From the NCBI GenBank assembly GCA_016219985.1, contig JACRJO010000032.1:496001-560000 (forward strand): DNA of 64,000 bases, given 5' to 3'. The notes under the pieces were generated by a model that saw only the letters and a list, made by a program, of their open reading frames with translations, made no database searches and was not told the DNA's origin. The DNA is from Sphingobacteriales bacterium. GTDB lineage: Bacteria; Bacteroidota; Bacteroidia; Chitinophagales; Chitinophagaceae. The position numbers and the translations under genes are program-made. The first letter of the stretch is position 1; each line of letters starts with the position of its first letter. Below, piece after piece: positions 45,509 through 58,397 of this stretch.

Positions 45509-47227
45509 TTAATCGCCGAGTACACTGATGCGGCTGATATGTTTTCCTTCCTCGTCATAAAGATGCACGGCGCAGGCCAGGCAGGGGTCAAAGGAGTGTA
45601 CGGTACGTAATATCTCCACCGGTTGCTTCGGATCAGCAATCGGGGTATCCCTTAAGGCTGCTTCGTAAGCAGACACCTGTCCTTTACCATCTCTTGGTGA
45701 GGCATTCCAGGTAGTGGGCACCACTAACTGGTAGTTGGCAATTTTTTCGTCTTCGATATTGATCCAGTGTGCAAGGGCACCGCGCGGCGCTTCGGAATGT
45801 CCCACACCGAGGGCTTTGTCAGGCCATTTTTCCGGGTTGCGTTTGCTGGAATCCGCCATACGGGTATCTCCCTTCTTGATATTATCAATCAGCTGGTGGT
45901 AGAAATCAAGTCCCCATTGTGCCACGAGCGTGCTTTCCAGTCCGCGGGCAGCAGTGCGGCCGAGCGTGGAGAAGAGGGCGGTAACCGGCACATTCAGATC
46001 TTTCAGCGCCTTATCAACGACCATTTTAAATTCTTCCTTTCCGCGGGCATAACCGACCAGCACCCGGGCCAGCGGTCCTACTTCCATCGCATTCCCTTTC
46101 CATCTTGGTGTCTTCAGGTAGCTGTATGCTTTCGTTGTATCCAGGTTCTCAAACGGAGGTTTGGGGCCGGTATATTTGATCTTGCTCTCTCCTTTCCAGG
46201 GATGCAGACCGCCCTTGCCCTTGTATTCGTACCAGGAATTATCAATAAATTCCTGTACTTCGTCCTCCTTGCGCAGGTCCACATCATACACTTTGCTGAT
46301 GTCCTTGTTCAGGATCGCTCCCTGCGGGAATTTATAAGATGAGGTATCGCGGTACCCGTTCCAGGGCAGGTCGCCGTAAGACATATAGTTACCCAGGCCG
46401 CCGCCAATAGCGCCCCAGTCCTTGTAGAAGGAAGCAATGGCCATCAGGTCGGGGATATATACCTGCTCAATGAATTCCTTGCCCTGCTGCAGCAACTGTC
46501 CGACATAGGCCAGGCGTTCTGCATTCAAGCCGCTGACATCATCCGTGCTGATCGCGCAGGCCATACCGCCCACCAGGTAATTGGGGTGCGGGTTCTTCCC
46601 GCCAAAGATGGTATGCACCTTAACGATCTCTTTCTGCCATTCCAGCGCCTCGAGATAGTGTGCCAGCCCGATCAGGTTTACTTCAGCCGGTAATTTATAG
46701 GCGGAGTGTCCCCAGTACCCGTTACTGAAGATACCCAGCTGACCGCTTTCGACGAATTTGGTAATCCGCTTTTGCAGGTCGCTGAAATAACCGGGAGAGG
46801 ATTTGGGCCAGTTGGAAATGCTCTGGGCCAGTTCCGATGTCTTTTTCGGATCCGCCTTCAGGGCGTTCACCACATCTACCCAGTCCATTGCATGCAGGTG
46901 ATAAAAATGCACCACATGGTCATGCATATACTGGGCGCAGAACATGATATTTCGCACCATTTCCGCATTGGGCGGAATCACAATATCGAGCGCATCTTCC
47001 ACGCAACGCACGGAAGTAAGGGAGTGTACGGATGTGCACACGCCGCATACCCGGCCCACATAGGCCCAGGCATCGCGGGGATCCCGGCCGCGCAGGATCT
47101 CTTCCAGCAAACGCACCATCGTGCCGCTGCTGTAGGCGTCTTTTATTTTTCCGTTTTCAATATCGGCTTCAATCCGTAAGTGTCCTTCAATCCTTGTAAC
47201 AGGGTCGACAACAATTCTGGTACTCAT
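45509..47227 (-). CDS. hyaB: [NiFe] hydrogenase large subunit (group 1)
   Basis: A 572-residue catalytic subunit of a membrane-bound uptake hydrogenase. Nickel ligands are C61 and C64 in 'GRVCGVCTSVH' and C549 and C552 in 'DPCLACAVH'. The 17 residues after H555 form the C-terminal peptide that HyaD should remove. The N-terminal 'DPVTRIEGHLRIE' and the internal 'SEAPRGALAHW' are conserved in group 1 enzymes. It lies between hyaA and hyaC with short gaps. Confidence 0.96.
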   Translation of the reverse strand: MSTRIVVDPVTRIEGHLRIEADIENGKIKDAYSSGTMVRLLEEILRGRDPRDAWAYVGRVCGVCTSVHSLTSVRCVEDALDIVIPPNAEMVRNIMFCAQYMHDHVVHFYHLHAMDWVDVVNALKADPKKTSELAQSISNWPKSSPGYFSDLQKRITKFVESGQLGIFSNGYWGHSAYKLPAEVNLIGLAHYLEALEWQKEIVKVHTIFGGKNPHPNYLVGGMACAISTDDVSGLNAERLAYVGQLLQQGKEFIEQVYIPDLMAIASFYKDWGAIGGGLGNYMSYGDLPWNGYRDTSSYKFPQGAILNKDISKVYDVDLRKEDEVQEFIDNSWYEYKGKGGLHPWKGESKIKYTGPKPPFENLDTTKAYSYLKTPRWKGNAMEVGPLARVLVGYARGKEEFKMVVDKALKDLNVPVTALFSTLGRTAARGLESTLVAQWGLDFYHQLIDNIKKGDTRMADSSKRNPEKWPDKALGVGHSEAPRGALAHWINIEDEKIANYQLVVPTTWNASPRDGKGQVSAYEAALRDTPIADPKQPVEILRTVHSFDPCLACAVHLYDEEGKHISRISVLGD

Positions 47228-47258
47228 TATTATTAATTGTAGGGGTCATTAAATGGGT

Positions 47259-48386
<1,128 letters not shown>

Positions 48387-48459
48387 GCAAATTGATTTAT
48401 GGCAAAGCCGTGAAGAGAGTGGAATTGACAAACAAGGTTATTGATTCTACTACACCCTT

Positions 48460-48505
48460 CCCCTGATTACTGTCAGACAATTCCATGACAAAAATCAGGC
48501 AGGGG
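48460..48505. promoter_or_regulatory. Dyad-symmetric sequence in the hya-hyp divergent promoter region
   Basis: CCCCTGATT, then TGTCA, a 10-base centre, TGACA, and AATCAG with AGGGG form nested inverted repeats centred near 48480. The position between two divergent hydrogenase operons fits a shared operator; no known regulator motif (FNR TTGAT-N4-ATCAA, sigma-54) is matched. Confidence 0.4.
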
Positions 48506-48548
48506 TACAGTTAGGAATTTTAATATTGGTAACCAGAAAATACCAGAT

Positions 48549-48746
48549 ATGAAAAAATTCTTGTTATCACTTGTTGCTGTTTCAGCCTCCCTGAGTTCTT
48601 TTGCGCATGAAGGTCATGGCCATACGCATGGCTTTACCATCCAGCATTATTTCGTGGAGCCGGAACATGCGATCGGGTTGCTGGCCGCAGTGGCAATAGT
48701 GATATTGCTGGTCAAACGCTACCGTACTTCGGCAGCCAAAAAGTAA
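48549..48746 (+). CDS. Small His-rich exported/membrane protein, first gene of hyp operon
   Basis: A 65-residue protein with a signal peptide (cleavage likely after 'SLSSFA'), a His-rich mature N-terminus 'HEGHGHTHGF', a second His region ('QHYFVEPEHA') and one membrane helix at about residues 42-58 followed by a basic tail. The pattern recalls the N-terminal part of HupE/UreJ nickel permeases, but at one fifth of their length. It lies 3 bases before hypA. A role in nickel binding or delivery at the membrane is inferred from the His content and the position. Confidence 0.75.
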   Translation: MKKFLLSLVAVSASLSSFAHEGHGHTHGFTIQHYFVEPEHAIGLLAAVAIVILLVKRYRTSAAKK

Positions 48747-48749
48747 TTC

Positions 48750-49091
48750 ATGCATGAATTGTCCATTGTAATGAGCATTATCCGCATTGCCGAGACAGAA
48801 TCGGCAAAGAATAATGCCATAAAAGTGGAAGAAATAGAACTGGATATCGGGGCCCTGAGCGGTATTGAAATGACCGCTTTTGATTTTGCCTGGCAACAGG
48901 CGGTGCGGGCCACACTGCTGGAACATTCAAAAAGAAAAATCAATCATATCCCGGGCGAAGGGCAGTGCATGGATTGTGCAGCCCTGTTCCCGATGCAGCA
49001 ATTATACGAACCCTGCCCGGTATGTGGTGAACATTTTGTATCGGTACAAAAAGGAAAAGAACTCCGGGTGAAATCCCTGGTCGTAAACTGA
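48750..49091 (+). CDS. hypA: Hydrogenase nickel incorporation protein HypA
   Basis: A 113-residue metallochaperone. It begins with the nickel-binding 'MHELSIV' (His2) and has the zinc site C73/C76 ('CMDC') and C89/C92 ('CPVC'). It delivers nickel to the HyaB precursor together with HypB. Confidence 0.95.
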   Translation: MHELSIVMSIIRIAETESAKNNAIKVEEIELDIGALSGIEMTAFDFAWQQAVRATLLEHSKRKINHIPGEGQCMDCAALFPMQQLYEPCPVCGEHFVSVQKGKELRVKSLVVN

Positions 49092-49114
49092 AACATTAAC
49101 CAAAATTCATTTTT

Positions 49115-49888
49115 ATGTGCGCTACCTGCGGATGTGATGCAAACGCCTCTTCTTCTATCAGGCAATTCGGTGAAAACCATCCTCACCCCCACGATCACGA
49201 TCATTCTCATGATCATACTCACAGCAAAACCATTATCGAGGTGGAAAAAGATGTGCTGTATGAAAATAACCTGTTGGCCCAGCGGAACCGTGGTTATTTT
49301 GAAGCTAAGAACATCCTGGCCCTGAACCTGGTGAGTTCCCCCGGTTCAGGCAAAACATCGCTCTTGGAAAGAACCCTGACGGACCTGAAAGACCAGTTTA
49401 CCTGTTACGTGATCGAAGGCGACCAGCAAACCTCCCGTGATGCGGACCGCATTCATGCCACGGGTACCCGGGTGGCTCAGATCAATACCGGTAAGGGATG
49501 TCACCTCGATGCGCACATGATCCTGCATGCAGTACAGGGAATGAAACCTGCAGAGAACTCCATTCTTTTTATAGAAAATGTCGGCAACCTCGTTTGCCCT
49601 GCCATGTTCGACCTGGGCGAGAAAGAACGGGTGGTGATCATTAGCGTTACAGAAGGCGATGATAAACCCATCAAGTACCCCGACATGTTTCATACCTCCA
49701 CTCTTTGCATTATTAACAAGATTGATTTACTGCCTTATGTTCCGTTCAGTATGGATAAAGTAAAGGAACATGCCCGGCAGGTGAATCCCACCCTCTCTTT
49801 CCTCGAAGTCAGCTGCACCAGCGGGGAAGGGTTACCGGCCTGGTACCAGTGGCTGAAAGAAAAAATACAGGTGCCTGAACAGGTGTAG
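49115..49888 (+). CDS. hypB: Hydrogenase nickel incorporation GTPase HypB
   Basis: A 257-residue SIMIBI-class GTPase. The N-terminus 'MCATCGC' (C2, C5, C7) is the high-affinity nickel site, and residues 22-36 form a His-rich nickel-storage stretch. G1 is 'SSPGSGKTSL' (75-84), with 'VIEGDQQTSRDADRI', 'ENVGNLVCPA' and the guanine motif 'IINKIDLLPY' following. It follows hypA by 23 bases. Confidence 0.96.
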   Translation: MCATCGCDANASSSIRQFGENHPHPHDHDHSHDHTHSKTIIEVEKDVLYENNLLAQRNRGYFEAKNILALNLVSSPGSGKTSLLERTLTDLKDQFTCYVIEGDQQTSRDADRIHATGTRVAQINTGKGCHLDAHMILHAVQGMKPAENSILFIENVGNLVCPAMFDLGEKERVVIISVTEGDDKPIKYPDMFHTSTLCIINKIDLLPYVPFSMDKVKEHARQVNPTLSFLEVSCTSGEGLPAWYQWLKEKIQVPEQV

Positions 49889-49912
49889 CGGACCCGTTTT
49901 AAAGCAAATGCC

Positions 49913-52234
49913 ATGAACACCTATCATATCCATATCGGGGGGTTGGTACAGGGAGTTGGTTTCCGGCCCTTTGTATGCCGGCTGGCTGAAAAGATGAAGA
50001 TAGCCGGATGGGTCAGCAATGGCAATGACGGGGTGCATGTTGAATTCAACGCCACAGCAGATGAAGCAGACAGTTTTTATACATCCATCCTCTGCTGCCA
50101 GCCGGACAATGCCATTATCCGCACCCATGAAATAAAAAAAATCAGTCCCAAAACATTTGAGGGATTCCGGATCAGGGCCAGTGATGCATCGGCCCAACCG
50201 GACCTGCTGCTTACCCCGGATATCGCCATCTGTGAGAGCTGCCGGAAAGAGATCAGCAGCCCGGGTAACCGGCGTTACCAGTATCCCTTCACCACCTGCC
50301 TGGAATGCGGGCCCCGGTATTCTATTATTACCGGTTTGCCTTATGACCGGGAAAACACCACGATGGCGGAACTGACGATGTGCCCGTCCTGTGAGAAAGA
50401 ATACAACGACATCCATGATCACCGGCATTACAGCCAGACCAATTCCTGCCCTGATTGCGCCATTCCCCTTCACCTGTTTGATAATAACGGGGTGGAAATC
50501 ACCCGGGATCCTGAAAGCATCCTGCTGATCGTAAACGAATCACTGAGACACGGGCATATCATCGCGGTAAAAGGGATTGGCGGGTACCTCCTGCTCTGTG
50601 ATGCAACCAAATATTATTCGGTCACCACACTGCGCGACAGGAAGCACCGGCCGGCCAAGCCCTTTGCCCTGATGTACCCTTCTGTTCAGATGATCGAAGG
50701 AGACCTGGTACTTACTGAAAAAGAAAAACAGGCGCTGCTGGGAAAACAGGCGCCCATTGTACTTTGCCCGCTCAGAGAAGAAACCAGTTCAGGTATCTGC
50801 GCGGAAGCCATTGCCCCCGGGCTGGACAAGATCGGGGTGATGCTGCCTTATACGCCCCTCCTGGCCCTGATCATGGAGCAATGGAATAAGCCCCTGGTCG
50901 CCACCAGCGGAAACCTCAGCGGCTCGCCCATTATTTATACCGATGAGGACGCTTTATTATGGCTGGCCGATTACGCGGATTTTATCCTGGGTTTTGACCG
51001 GGATATTGTAACCCCGCAGGACGACAGTGTGATCCAGTTTACCCGGCATTCGGACCACCCGCTCATCCTCCGGAGATCAAGGGGTATGGCGCCGAATTAT
51101 TTTCCCTCTCCTTTTACGCATACGGGCACCCTGCTGGCCATGGGGGCCGAACTGAAAAGCGCATTCGCCATCAGCACACCTCATAATTTATATGTAAGCC
51201 AGTACCTGGGTGACCAGGCTAATTATGAATCACAATCGGGGTTTGACTATACACTTACCCATTTACTCAGCCTGCTCCAGGTCCAACCGGAACGGATACT
51301 GATCGACAGCCACCCCAATTATTTTGTATCACAGCGGGGCAAAGATCTTTCAGAAGAATGGAAGGTACCCGTTACGGCCATACAGCATCATAAAGCGCAT
51401 TTTGCCGCCGTGCTGGCCGAAAACAACCTGCTGCACTCCGGTGAAAAGATCCTCGGTGTGATCTGGGATGGCACCGGCTACGGTGATGATGATCAGGTCT
51501 GGGGCGGTGAATTCTTCCTGCTGGAAGACGGGGAAGCAGACCGGTTTATGCACCTCGATTATTTCCCGCAATTGCTGGGCGATAAAATGAGTAAGGAACC
51601 CCGGGTCAGCGCGGTGTCGCTGCTGCGTAACAATATGGATCATTTAATGATGATCAAGGACCTGTTCTCCGCACCGGAAAGGGAATACTACCTGAAACTG
51701 CTGCAGCAGCAGCAACAGCATTTACTAACCTCCAGTATGGGCCGCTTACTGGATGGCATTGCCGCCATCCTGAAACTGCAATCCTTTAACACCTATGAAG
51801 GGGAAGCCGCCATGAAGCTGGAAGTGGCGGCCCGGAGCTGTACCGATCACTCCTGGGAGTATTACCCGATACCCATTAATAAATCAAGGCTGGAATGGCC
51901 GGTTATGATCGAAGAACTCCTGAGGGACCTGAAGAACCAGGTGGACACGAATCTGATCGCCCGCAAGGTATTTGTATCCCTTGCCATGCTGATCAGGAAC
52001 GTGGCCGCCCGTTCCCGTGTCACTAAAATCGCTTTCAGCGGCGGGGTATTCCAGAATGCTTTATTAGTTGATCTTGTTACGGAATTATTACAGGATGAAG
52101 TCAGCCTGTATTTTCACCGGCAGTTAAGCCCCAATGACGAATGTATCAGTTTCGGGCAACTGGCCTATGCCGCACTCCTCGAAGAAAACAAAAAAACATT
52201 TTCAAAACAAACGCACTATTCGAATCATCTTTAA
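49913..52234 (+). CDS. hypF: Carbamoyltransferase HypF
   Basis: A 773-residue enzyme making the cyanide ligands of the NiFe site from carbamoyl phosphate and ATP. Domains in order: acylphosphatase-like (about 1-90, 'GLVQGVGFRPFVCRLAE'), two zinc fingers ('CESCRKE', 'CLECGPRYS', 'CPSCEKE', 'CPDCAIP'), a YrdC-like domain ('KGIGGYLLLCDAT'), and the Kae1/carbamoyltransferase domain ('QHHKAHFAAVLAE', 'WDGTGYGDDDQVWGGEFF', 'FSGGVFQNALL'). Start 24 bases after hypB; it ends 10 bases before hypC. Confidence 0.96.
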   Translation: MNTYHIHIGGLVQGVGFRPFVCRLAEKMKIAGWVSNGNDGVHVEFNATADEADSFYTSILCCQPDNAIIRTHEIKKISPKTFEGFRIRASDASAQPDLLLTPDIAICESCRKEISSPGNRRYQYPFTTCLECGPRYSIITGLPYDRENTTMAELTMCPSCEKEYNDIHDHRHYSQTNSCPDCAIPLHLFDNNGVEITRDPESILLIVNESLRHGHIIAVKGIGGYLLLCDATKYYSVTTLRDRKHRPAKPFALMYPSVQMIEGDLVLTEKEKQALLGKQAPIVLCPLREETSSGICAEAIAPGLDKIGVMLPYTPLLALIMEQWNKPLVATSGNLSGSPIIYTDEDALLWLADYADFILGFDRDIVTPQDDSVIQFTRHSDHPLILRRSRGMAPNYFPSPFTHTGTLLAMGAELKSAFAISTPHNLYVSQYLGDQANYESQSGFDYTLTHLLSLLQVQPERILIDSHPNYFVSQRGKDLSEEWKVPVTAIQHHKAHFAAVLAENNLLHSGEKILGVIWDGTGYGDDDQVWGGEFFLLEDGEADRFMHLDYFPQLLGDKMSKEPRVSAVSLLRNNMDHLMMIKDLFSAPEREYYLKLLQQQQQHLLTSSMGRLLDGIAAILKLQSFNTYEGEAAMKLEVAARSCTDHSWEYYPIPINKSRLEWPVMIEELLRDLKNQVDTNLIARKVFVSLAMLIRNVAARSRVTKIAFSGGVFQNALLVDLVTELLQDEVSLYFHRQLSPNDECISFGQLAYAALLEENKKTFSKQTHYSNHL

Positions 52235-52244
52235 AAATCAAAGT

Positions 52245-52505
52245 ATGTGTTTAGCAATCCCTGGTAAACTTTTATCCATCACCGGTCAGTTAGATGATAC
52301 CTTCCGGCAGGGTAAGGTTTCCTTTGGCGGCATTACGAAGGAAGTGAACCTCTCCATGGTACCCGAAGCGCAGGTAGGCGATTATGTGCTGGTGCATGTG
52401 GGCGTGGCTATTGGAAAAGTGGATGAAGAAGAAGCAAAGCAGACCTTTGAGTACCTGAAGGCGATGGGGGAAGTGGACGAAATTGCGGAAGGGAAAGAGC
52501 TGTGA
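52245..52505 (+). CDS. hypC: Hydrogenase assembly chaperone HypC
   Basis: An 86-residue chaperone beginning 'MCLAIPGK', in which the Cys left after Met removal binds the Fe(CN)2CO unit between HypD and the large subunit. The upstream in-frame extension to 52134 overlaps hypF and was rejected. Its last codons and TGA stop lie at the beginning of a heptad array. Confidence 0.95.
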   Translation: MCLAIPGKLLSITGQLDDTFRQGKVSFGGITKEVNLSMVPEAQVGDYVLVHVGVAIGKVDEEEAKQTFEYLKAMGEVDEIAEGKEL

Positions 52506-52540
52506 GCTATGAGCTGTGAGCTATGAGCTGCGAGCTGCGG
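52500..52540. repeat. Heptad-period array (GTGAGCT / ATGAGCT type)
   Basis: Units GTGAGCT, ATGAGCT, GTGAGCT, ATGAGCT, GCGAGCT follow the hypC stop in exact 7-base register; the stop itself is part of the first unit. Confidence 0.85.
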
Positions 52541-52555
52541 GTCCATGAAACAAAT

Positions 52556-52611
52556 CCTCAACCCTGAACTCTAAACTCCGAACGCTGAACCCCAAACTTT
52601 AAACCCTCAAC
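52556..52611. repeat. Heptad-period array (NNNNAAC type) ending before hypD
   Basis: Eight units, all ending in AAC (CCTCAAC, CCTGAAC, TCTAAAC, TCCGAAC, GCTGAAC, CCCAAAC, TTTAAAC, CCTCAAC), keep perfect register and end 3 bases before the hypD ATG. Confidence 0.9.
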
Positions 52612-52614
52612 CAA

Positions 52615-53712
52615 ATGAAATATCTCTCCGAATACCGCGATCCCGAACTGGTGCAGCAATACCTGGAACAGATCCATCAGGTCACCACCCAACCCTGGAA
52701 GATCATGGAGATCTGCGGGGGGCAAACGCATAGCCTCGTGAAGAATGGCATCCTTGATATGCTGCCGGAGCAGATCACGATGGTGCATGGCCCGGGGTGC
52801 CCGGTATGTGTAACTCCCGTCAGTATCATTGATGAAGCAGTTTACCTGGCCAAACAGCCGAATGTGATCATTTGTTCCTTTGGGGATATGTTACGGGTTC
52901 CCGGCTCAGAAAAATCATTGCTGGAAGCCAAGGCAGAGGGCGCGGATGTCCGCATCCTGTATTCTCCCTTAGAAGCGGTACAACTGGCCAAAGACAACCC
53001 GGATAAAGAAGTGGTTTTTTTCGCCGTGGGGTTTGAGACCACGGCCCCGGCGAATGCACTGAGTATCGTACACGCGGATACAAGCGGGGTGAAAAATTAC
53101 AGTATCCTCGCCTCGCATGTACTCGTTCCCCCTGCCATGGAAGCCATCCTAAGTGACCCGGAAAACCAGATCGATGCCTTCCTCGCAGCCGGTCATGTCT
53201 GCACCATCATGGGCACCGAAGAATATTACCCGGTGGTGGAAAAATACAAAACGCCGGTGGTGATCACCGGGTTTGAACCGGTGGATCTGTTGCAGGGTAT
53301 TTTAATGGCGGTGCAGCAACTGGAAAAAGGAGAATACAAACTCGAAAACCAGTACACCCGTTATGTCCAACGCGAAGGCAACCGGATGGCCAGGCAAACC
53401 ATGGAACAGGTATTCACCGTAAGCGACCGGATGTGGAGAGGGATTGGCACAATCCCGCAGAGCGGGTTCGAGGTCAATGAACGTTACCGGCAATACAAGT
53501 CCCGGATCCGGTTCAAAATGGATTTACCCGTGGCGCAGGAGAACCCTGCCTGCATCAGCGGGGATATAATGAAAGGTTTGAAAAAACCGTTCCAGTGTCC
53601 GAATTTTGGCTCACACTGCAAACCGGAGCATCCCCTGGGAGCGCCGATGGTCAGCAGTGAGGGCGCCTGCGCGGCCTATTATCATTATTCGGCCGCTTCG
53701 CAGTTAGCCTGA
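52615..53712 (+). CDS. hypD: Hydrogenase formation protein HypD
   Basis: A 365-residue Fe-S protein that, with HypC and HypE, assembles the Fe(CN)2CO group. Motifs 'EICGGQTHSLVKNGI', 'GPGCPVCVTP', 'GFETTAPANA' and the C-terminal Cys set for the [4Fe-4S] cluster ('FQCPNFGSHCKPEHPLGAPMV', key Cys pair) are present. It is separated from hypC by two heptad arrays, so the operon carries an unusual 109-base gap here. Confidence 0.95.
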   Translation: MKYLSEYRDPELVQQYLEQIHQVTTQPWKIMEICGGQTHSLVKNGILDMLPEQITMVHGPGCPVCVTPVSIIDEAVYLAKQPNVIICSFGDMLRVPGSEKSLLEAKAEGADVRILYSPLEAVQLAKDNPDKEVVFFAVGFETTAPANALSIVHADTSGVKNYSILASHVLVPPAMEAILSDPENQIDAFLAAGHVCTIMGTEEYYPVVEKYKTPVVITGFEPVDLLQGILMAVQQLEKGEYKLENQYTRYVQREGNRMARQTMEQVFTVSDRMWRGIGTIPQSGFEVNERYRQYKSRIRFKMDLPVAQENPACISGDIMKGLKKPFQCPNFGSHCKPEHPLGAPMVSSEGACAAYYHYSAASQLA

Positions 53713-53747
53713 CAAAAACAAACAAAAACCAGCGATAAAACTCTCTT

Positions 53748-54785
53748 ATGCAACTCAGTTGTCCCATGCCCAAATTTGATTTTGATGTGATAACACTCGG
53801 TCATGGAAGTGGCGGGCTGCTCACACATAAACTCCTTCAAAGCGGTGTATTTGATATTTTAAAGAACGACCTGCTGGACCAGCAGCACGACGGCGCCAGT
53901 TTCACCCTTCATGGCAAGGTAGCTTTCAGCAGCGACAGTTATGTGATCACCCCGGCGTTTTTCCCCGGGGGGAATATCGGCGAGCTGGCCATCAACGGCA
54001 CCGTGAATGACCTGGCCATGTGTGGGGCCATCCCCCAATACCTTTCCCTGGCATTTATTATTGAAGAAGGCTTGCCCATGACTGAATTCTGGGAAATCCT
54101 GGTCCGCATCAAGGAAGCTGCCCGGAAAGCCAATATCAGTATTGTGACCGGCGACACCAAAGTGGTGGAAAAAGGAAAAGGCGATAAGATCTTTGTCAAT
54201 ACCTCCGGCATCGGCCTGGTTCACCCGAAGGCAAATATTCATCACCGGAATATTGAAGCCGGTGACAAAGTCATTGTCAGCGGGAATATCGCCACCCATG
54301 GCATTGCTATCATGAGTGTCCGTAAGGGGCTTGAATTTGAGACCAGCATTGAAAGCGATACCATCAACCTGAATCATACCGTGGAGAAACTACTGGACCG
54401 TTTCGGCAACGATATCAAATTCCTGCGGGACCCCACACGCGGGGGCGTTGCTTCCGTTTTAAATGAAATTGCGGAGTTGACCCACCTGGGTTTCGAACTG
54501 GATCAAAAAAATATTCCGGTGGATGAACAGGTGGAAGGCGCCTGTGAAATGCTGGGACTGGATCCTCTTTATGTAGCCAATGAAGGATTATTCCTCGCCG
54601 TTGTAAAAGCGGAAATAGCCGATGCCTTCCTGTCCCTGCTTCGCCAGGATGAAAATGGGAAAAATGCCGCAGAGATCGGGGCTGTCAATACAGAACATCC
54701 CGGGAAAGTATTGCTGAAGAGCAAGATCGGCGGGCGAAGGGTGGTCAATTACCTGACGGGCGAACAGTTGCCGAGGATTTGTTGA
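53748..54785 (+). CDS. hypE: Hydrogenase expression/formation protein HypE
   Basis: A 345-residue PurM-like enzyme that dehydrates the thiocarboxamide on its own C-terminal Cys to thiocyanate. It has 'LGHGSGGLLTHKLL', 'FSSDSYVITPAFFPGG', 'GTVNDLAMCGA', 'LRDPTRGGVASVLNEIA' and the required C-terminus 'PRIC'. The start at 53748 keeps the 'LSCPMP' prefix, which I recall in Bacteroidota HypE proteins. It closes the hyp operon. Confidence 0.95.
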   Translation: MQLSCPMPKFDFDVITLGHGSGGLLTHKLLQSGVFDILKNDLLDQQHDGASFTLHGKVAFSSDSYVITPAFFPGGNIGELAINGTVNDLAMCGAIPQYLSLAFIIEEGLPMTEFWEILVRIKEAARKANISIVTGDTKVVEKGKGDKIFVNTSGIGLVHPKANIHHRNIEAGDKVIVSGNIATHGIAIMSVRKGLEFETSIESDTINLNHTVEKLLDRFGNDIKFLRDPTRGGVASVLNEIAELTHLGFELDQKNIPVDEQVEGACEMLGLDPLYVANEGLFLAVVKAEIADAFLSLLRQDENGKNAAEIGAVNTEHPGKVLLKSKIGGRRVVNYLTGEQLPRIC

Positions 54786-54903
54786 GGGAGGAAGAGGTTG
54801 ATAGGTTGACTATTTGATAAGTTAACAAGGGACAGCATTTTCTTCCCAATCCCCCAATCACCATTCGCCAATTTTCCCGAACTTCCCGTCACAATCAACC
54901 AAC

Positions 54904-55353
54904 ATGGAAATTAAAAACCTCTACGACCCTGCTGTCAAACAGGAGATCATTGAACGGATCAACCGGCTGACACCCGAATCTCCCCGCCAATGGGGCAAGA
55001 TGGATGTAGCCCAAATGCTGGCCCACCTGCAGCAGCCGCTCCAGGTAGCATTGGGACACCGGACCATTAAAGGAACCTTTTTCTTTAACCTGATCATGCC
55101 CCTTTTCAAGAAAACACTCTGGGATGAAAAGCCCTGGAAGAAAGGGCTGCCTACTGACGCCACGTATATTATGACCGGTGAGCCGAAGGATTTTAACGCG
55201 GAGAAAACAAAACTGCTGGAACTGGTCAGGCAGTTTAATGAAACGGATATAACGAAGGAAAGACATCCTGTTTTTGGCCACATGACCATCGAGCAATGGA
55301 GCAAATCCGCCTGGAAACATATTGACCACCACCTGAAACAGTTCGGAGCCTGA
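54904..55353 (+). CDS. DUF1569 / DinB-like four-helix protein
   Basis: A 149-residue helical protein of the DUF1569 branch of the DinB superfamily. It has 'RINRLTPESPRQWGKMDVAQMLAHLQ' with a His in the first metal position, and 'FGHMTIEQWSKSAWKHIDHHLKQFG' with three further His at the C-terminus, so a metal site of the DinB type is likely. Function unknown. It sits alone after the hyp operon with its own terminator; the 118 bases upstream contain weak repeats only. Confidence 0.85.
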   Translation: MEIKNLYDPAVKQEIIERINRLTPESPRQWGKMDVAQMLAHLQQPLQVALGHRTIKGTFFFNLIMPLFKKTLWDEKPWKKGLPTDATYIMTGEPKDFNAEKTKLLELVRQFNETDITKERHPVFGHMTIEQWSKSAWKHIDHHLKQFGA

Positions 55354-55373
55354 TATAAGTCATACCCGCACAG

Positions 55374-55407
55374 ACCTGCCCGCTTTACATTTGGGGGCAG
55401 GTTTTTT
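55374..55407 (+). terminator. Rho-independent terminator after DUF1569 gene
   Basis: ACCTGCCC and GGGCAGGT form a perfect 8-base stem around a 13-base loop, followed by TTTTTT. Confidence 0.8.
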
Positions 55408-55518
55408 ATGTTCATGAACATCTGGAAAAATATCATCCGCAAGCCCAGCTGAGTCCTTACCGGCCCCGGTAAGACATTTTATTTTTCCATTTGCAGCCAC
55501 GCTGCTCAAACTTCATGC

Positions 55519-58334
<2,816 letters not shown>

Positions 58335-58360
58335 TAATCAATAAAGCGGGACTTAATTGC

Positions 58361-58394
58361 AAAATGGCTGTTTTCAAAAGAAACAGCCATTTTT
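58361..58394. terminator. Bidirectional terminator between tpl and the 602-residue gene
   Basis: AAAATGGCTGTTT and its exact reverse complement flank a 7-base loop; A and T runs on both sides suit termination in both directions between convergent genes. Confidence 0.9.
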
Positions 58395-58397
58395 ATA

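Noticed and set aside
52500..52611. CRISPR-like repetition
   Set aside because: Units are only 7 bases long, directly adjacent and degenerate; there are no spacers and no cas genes.
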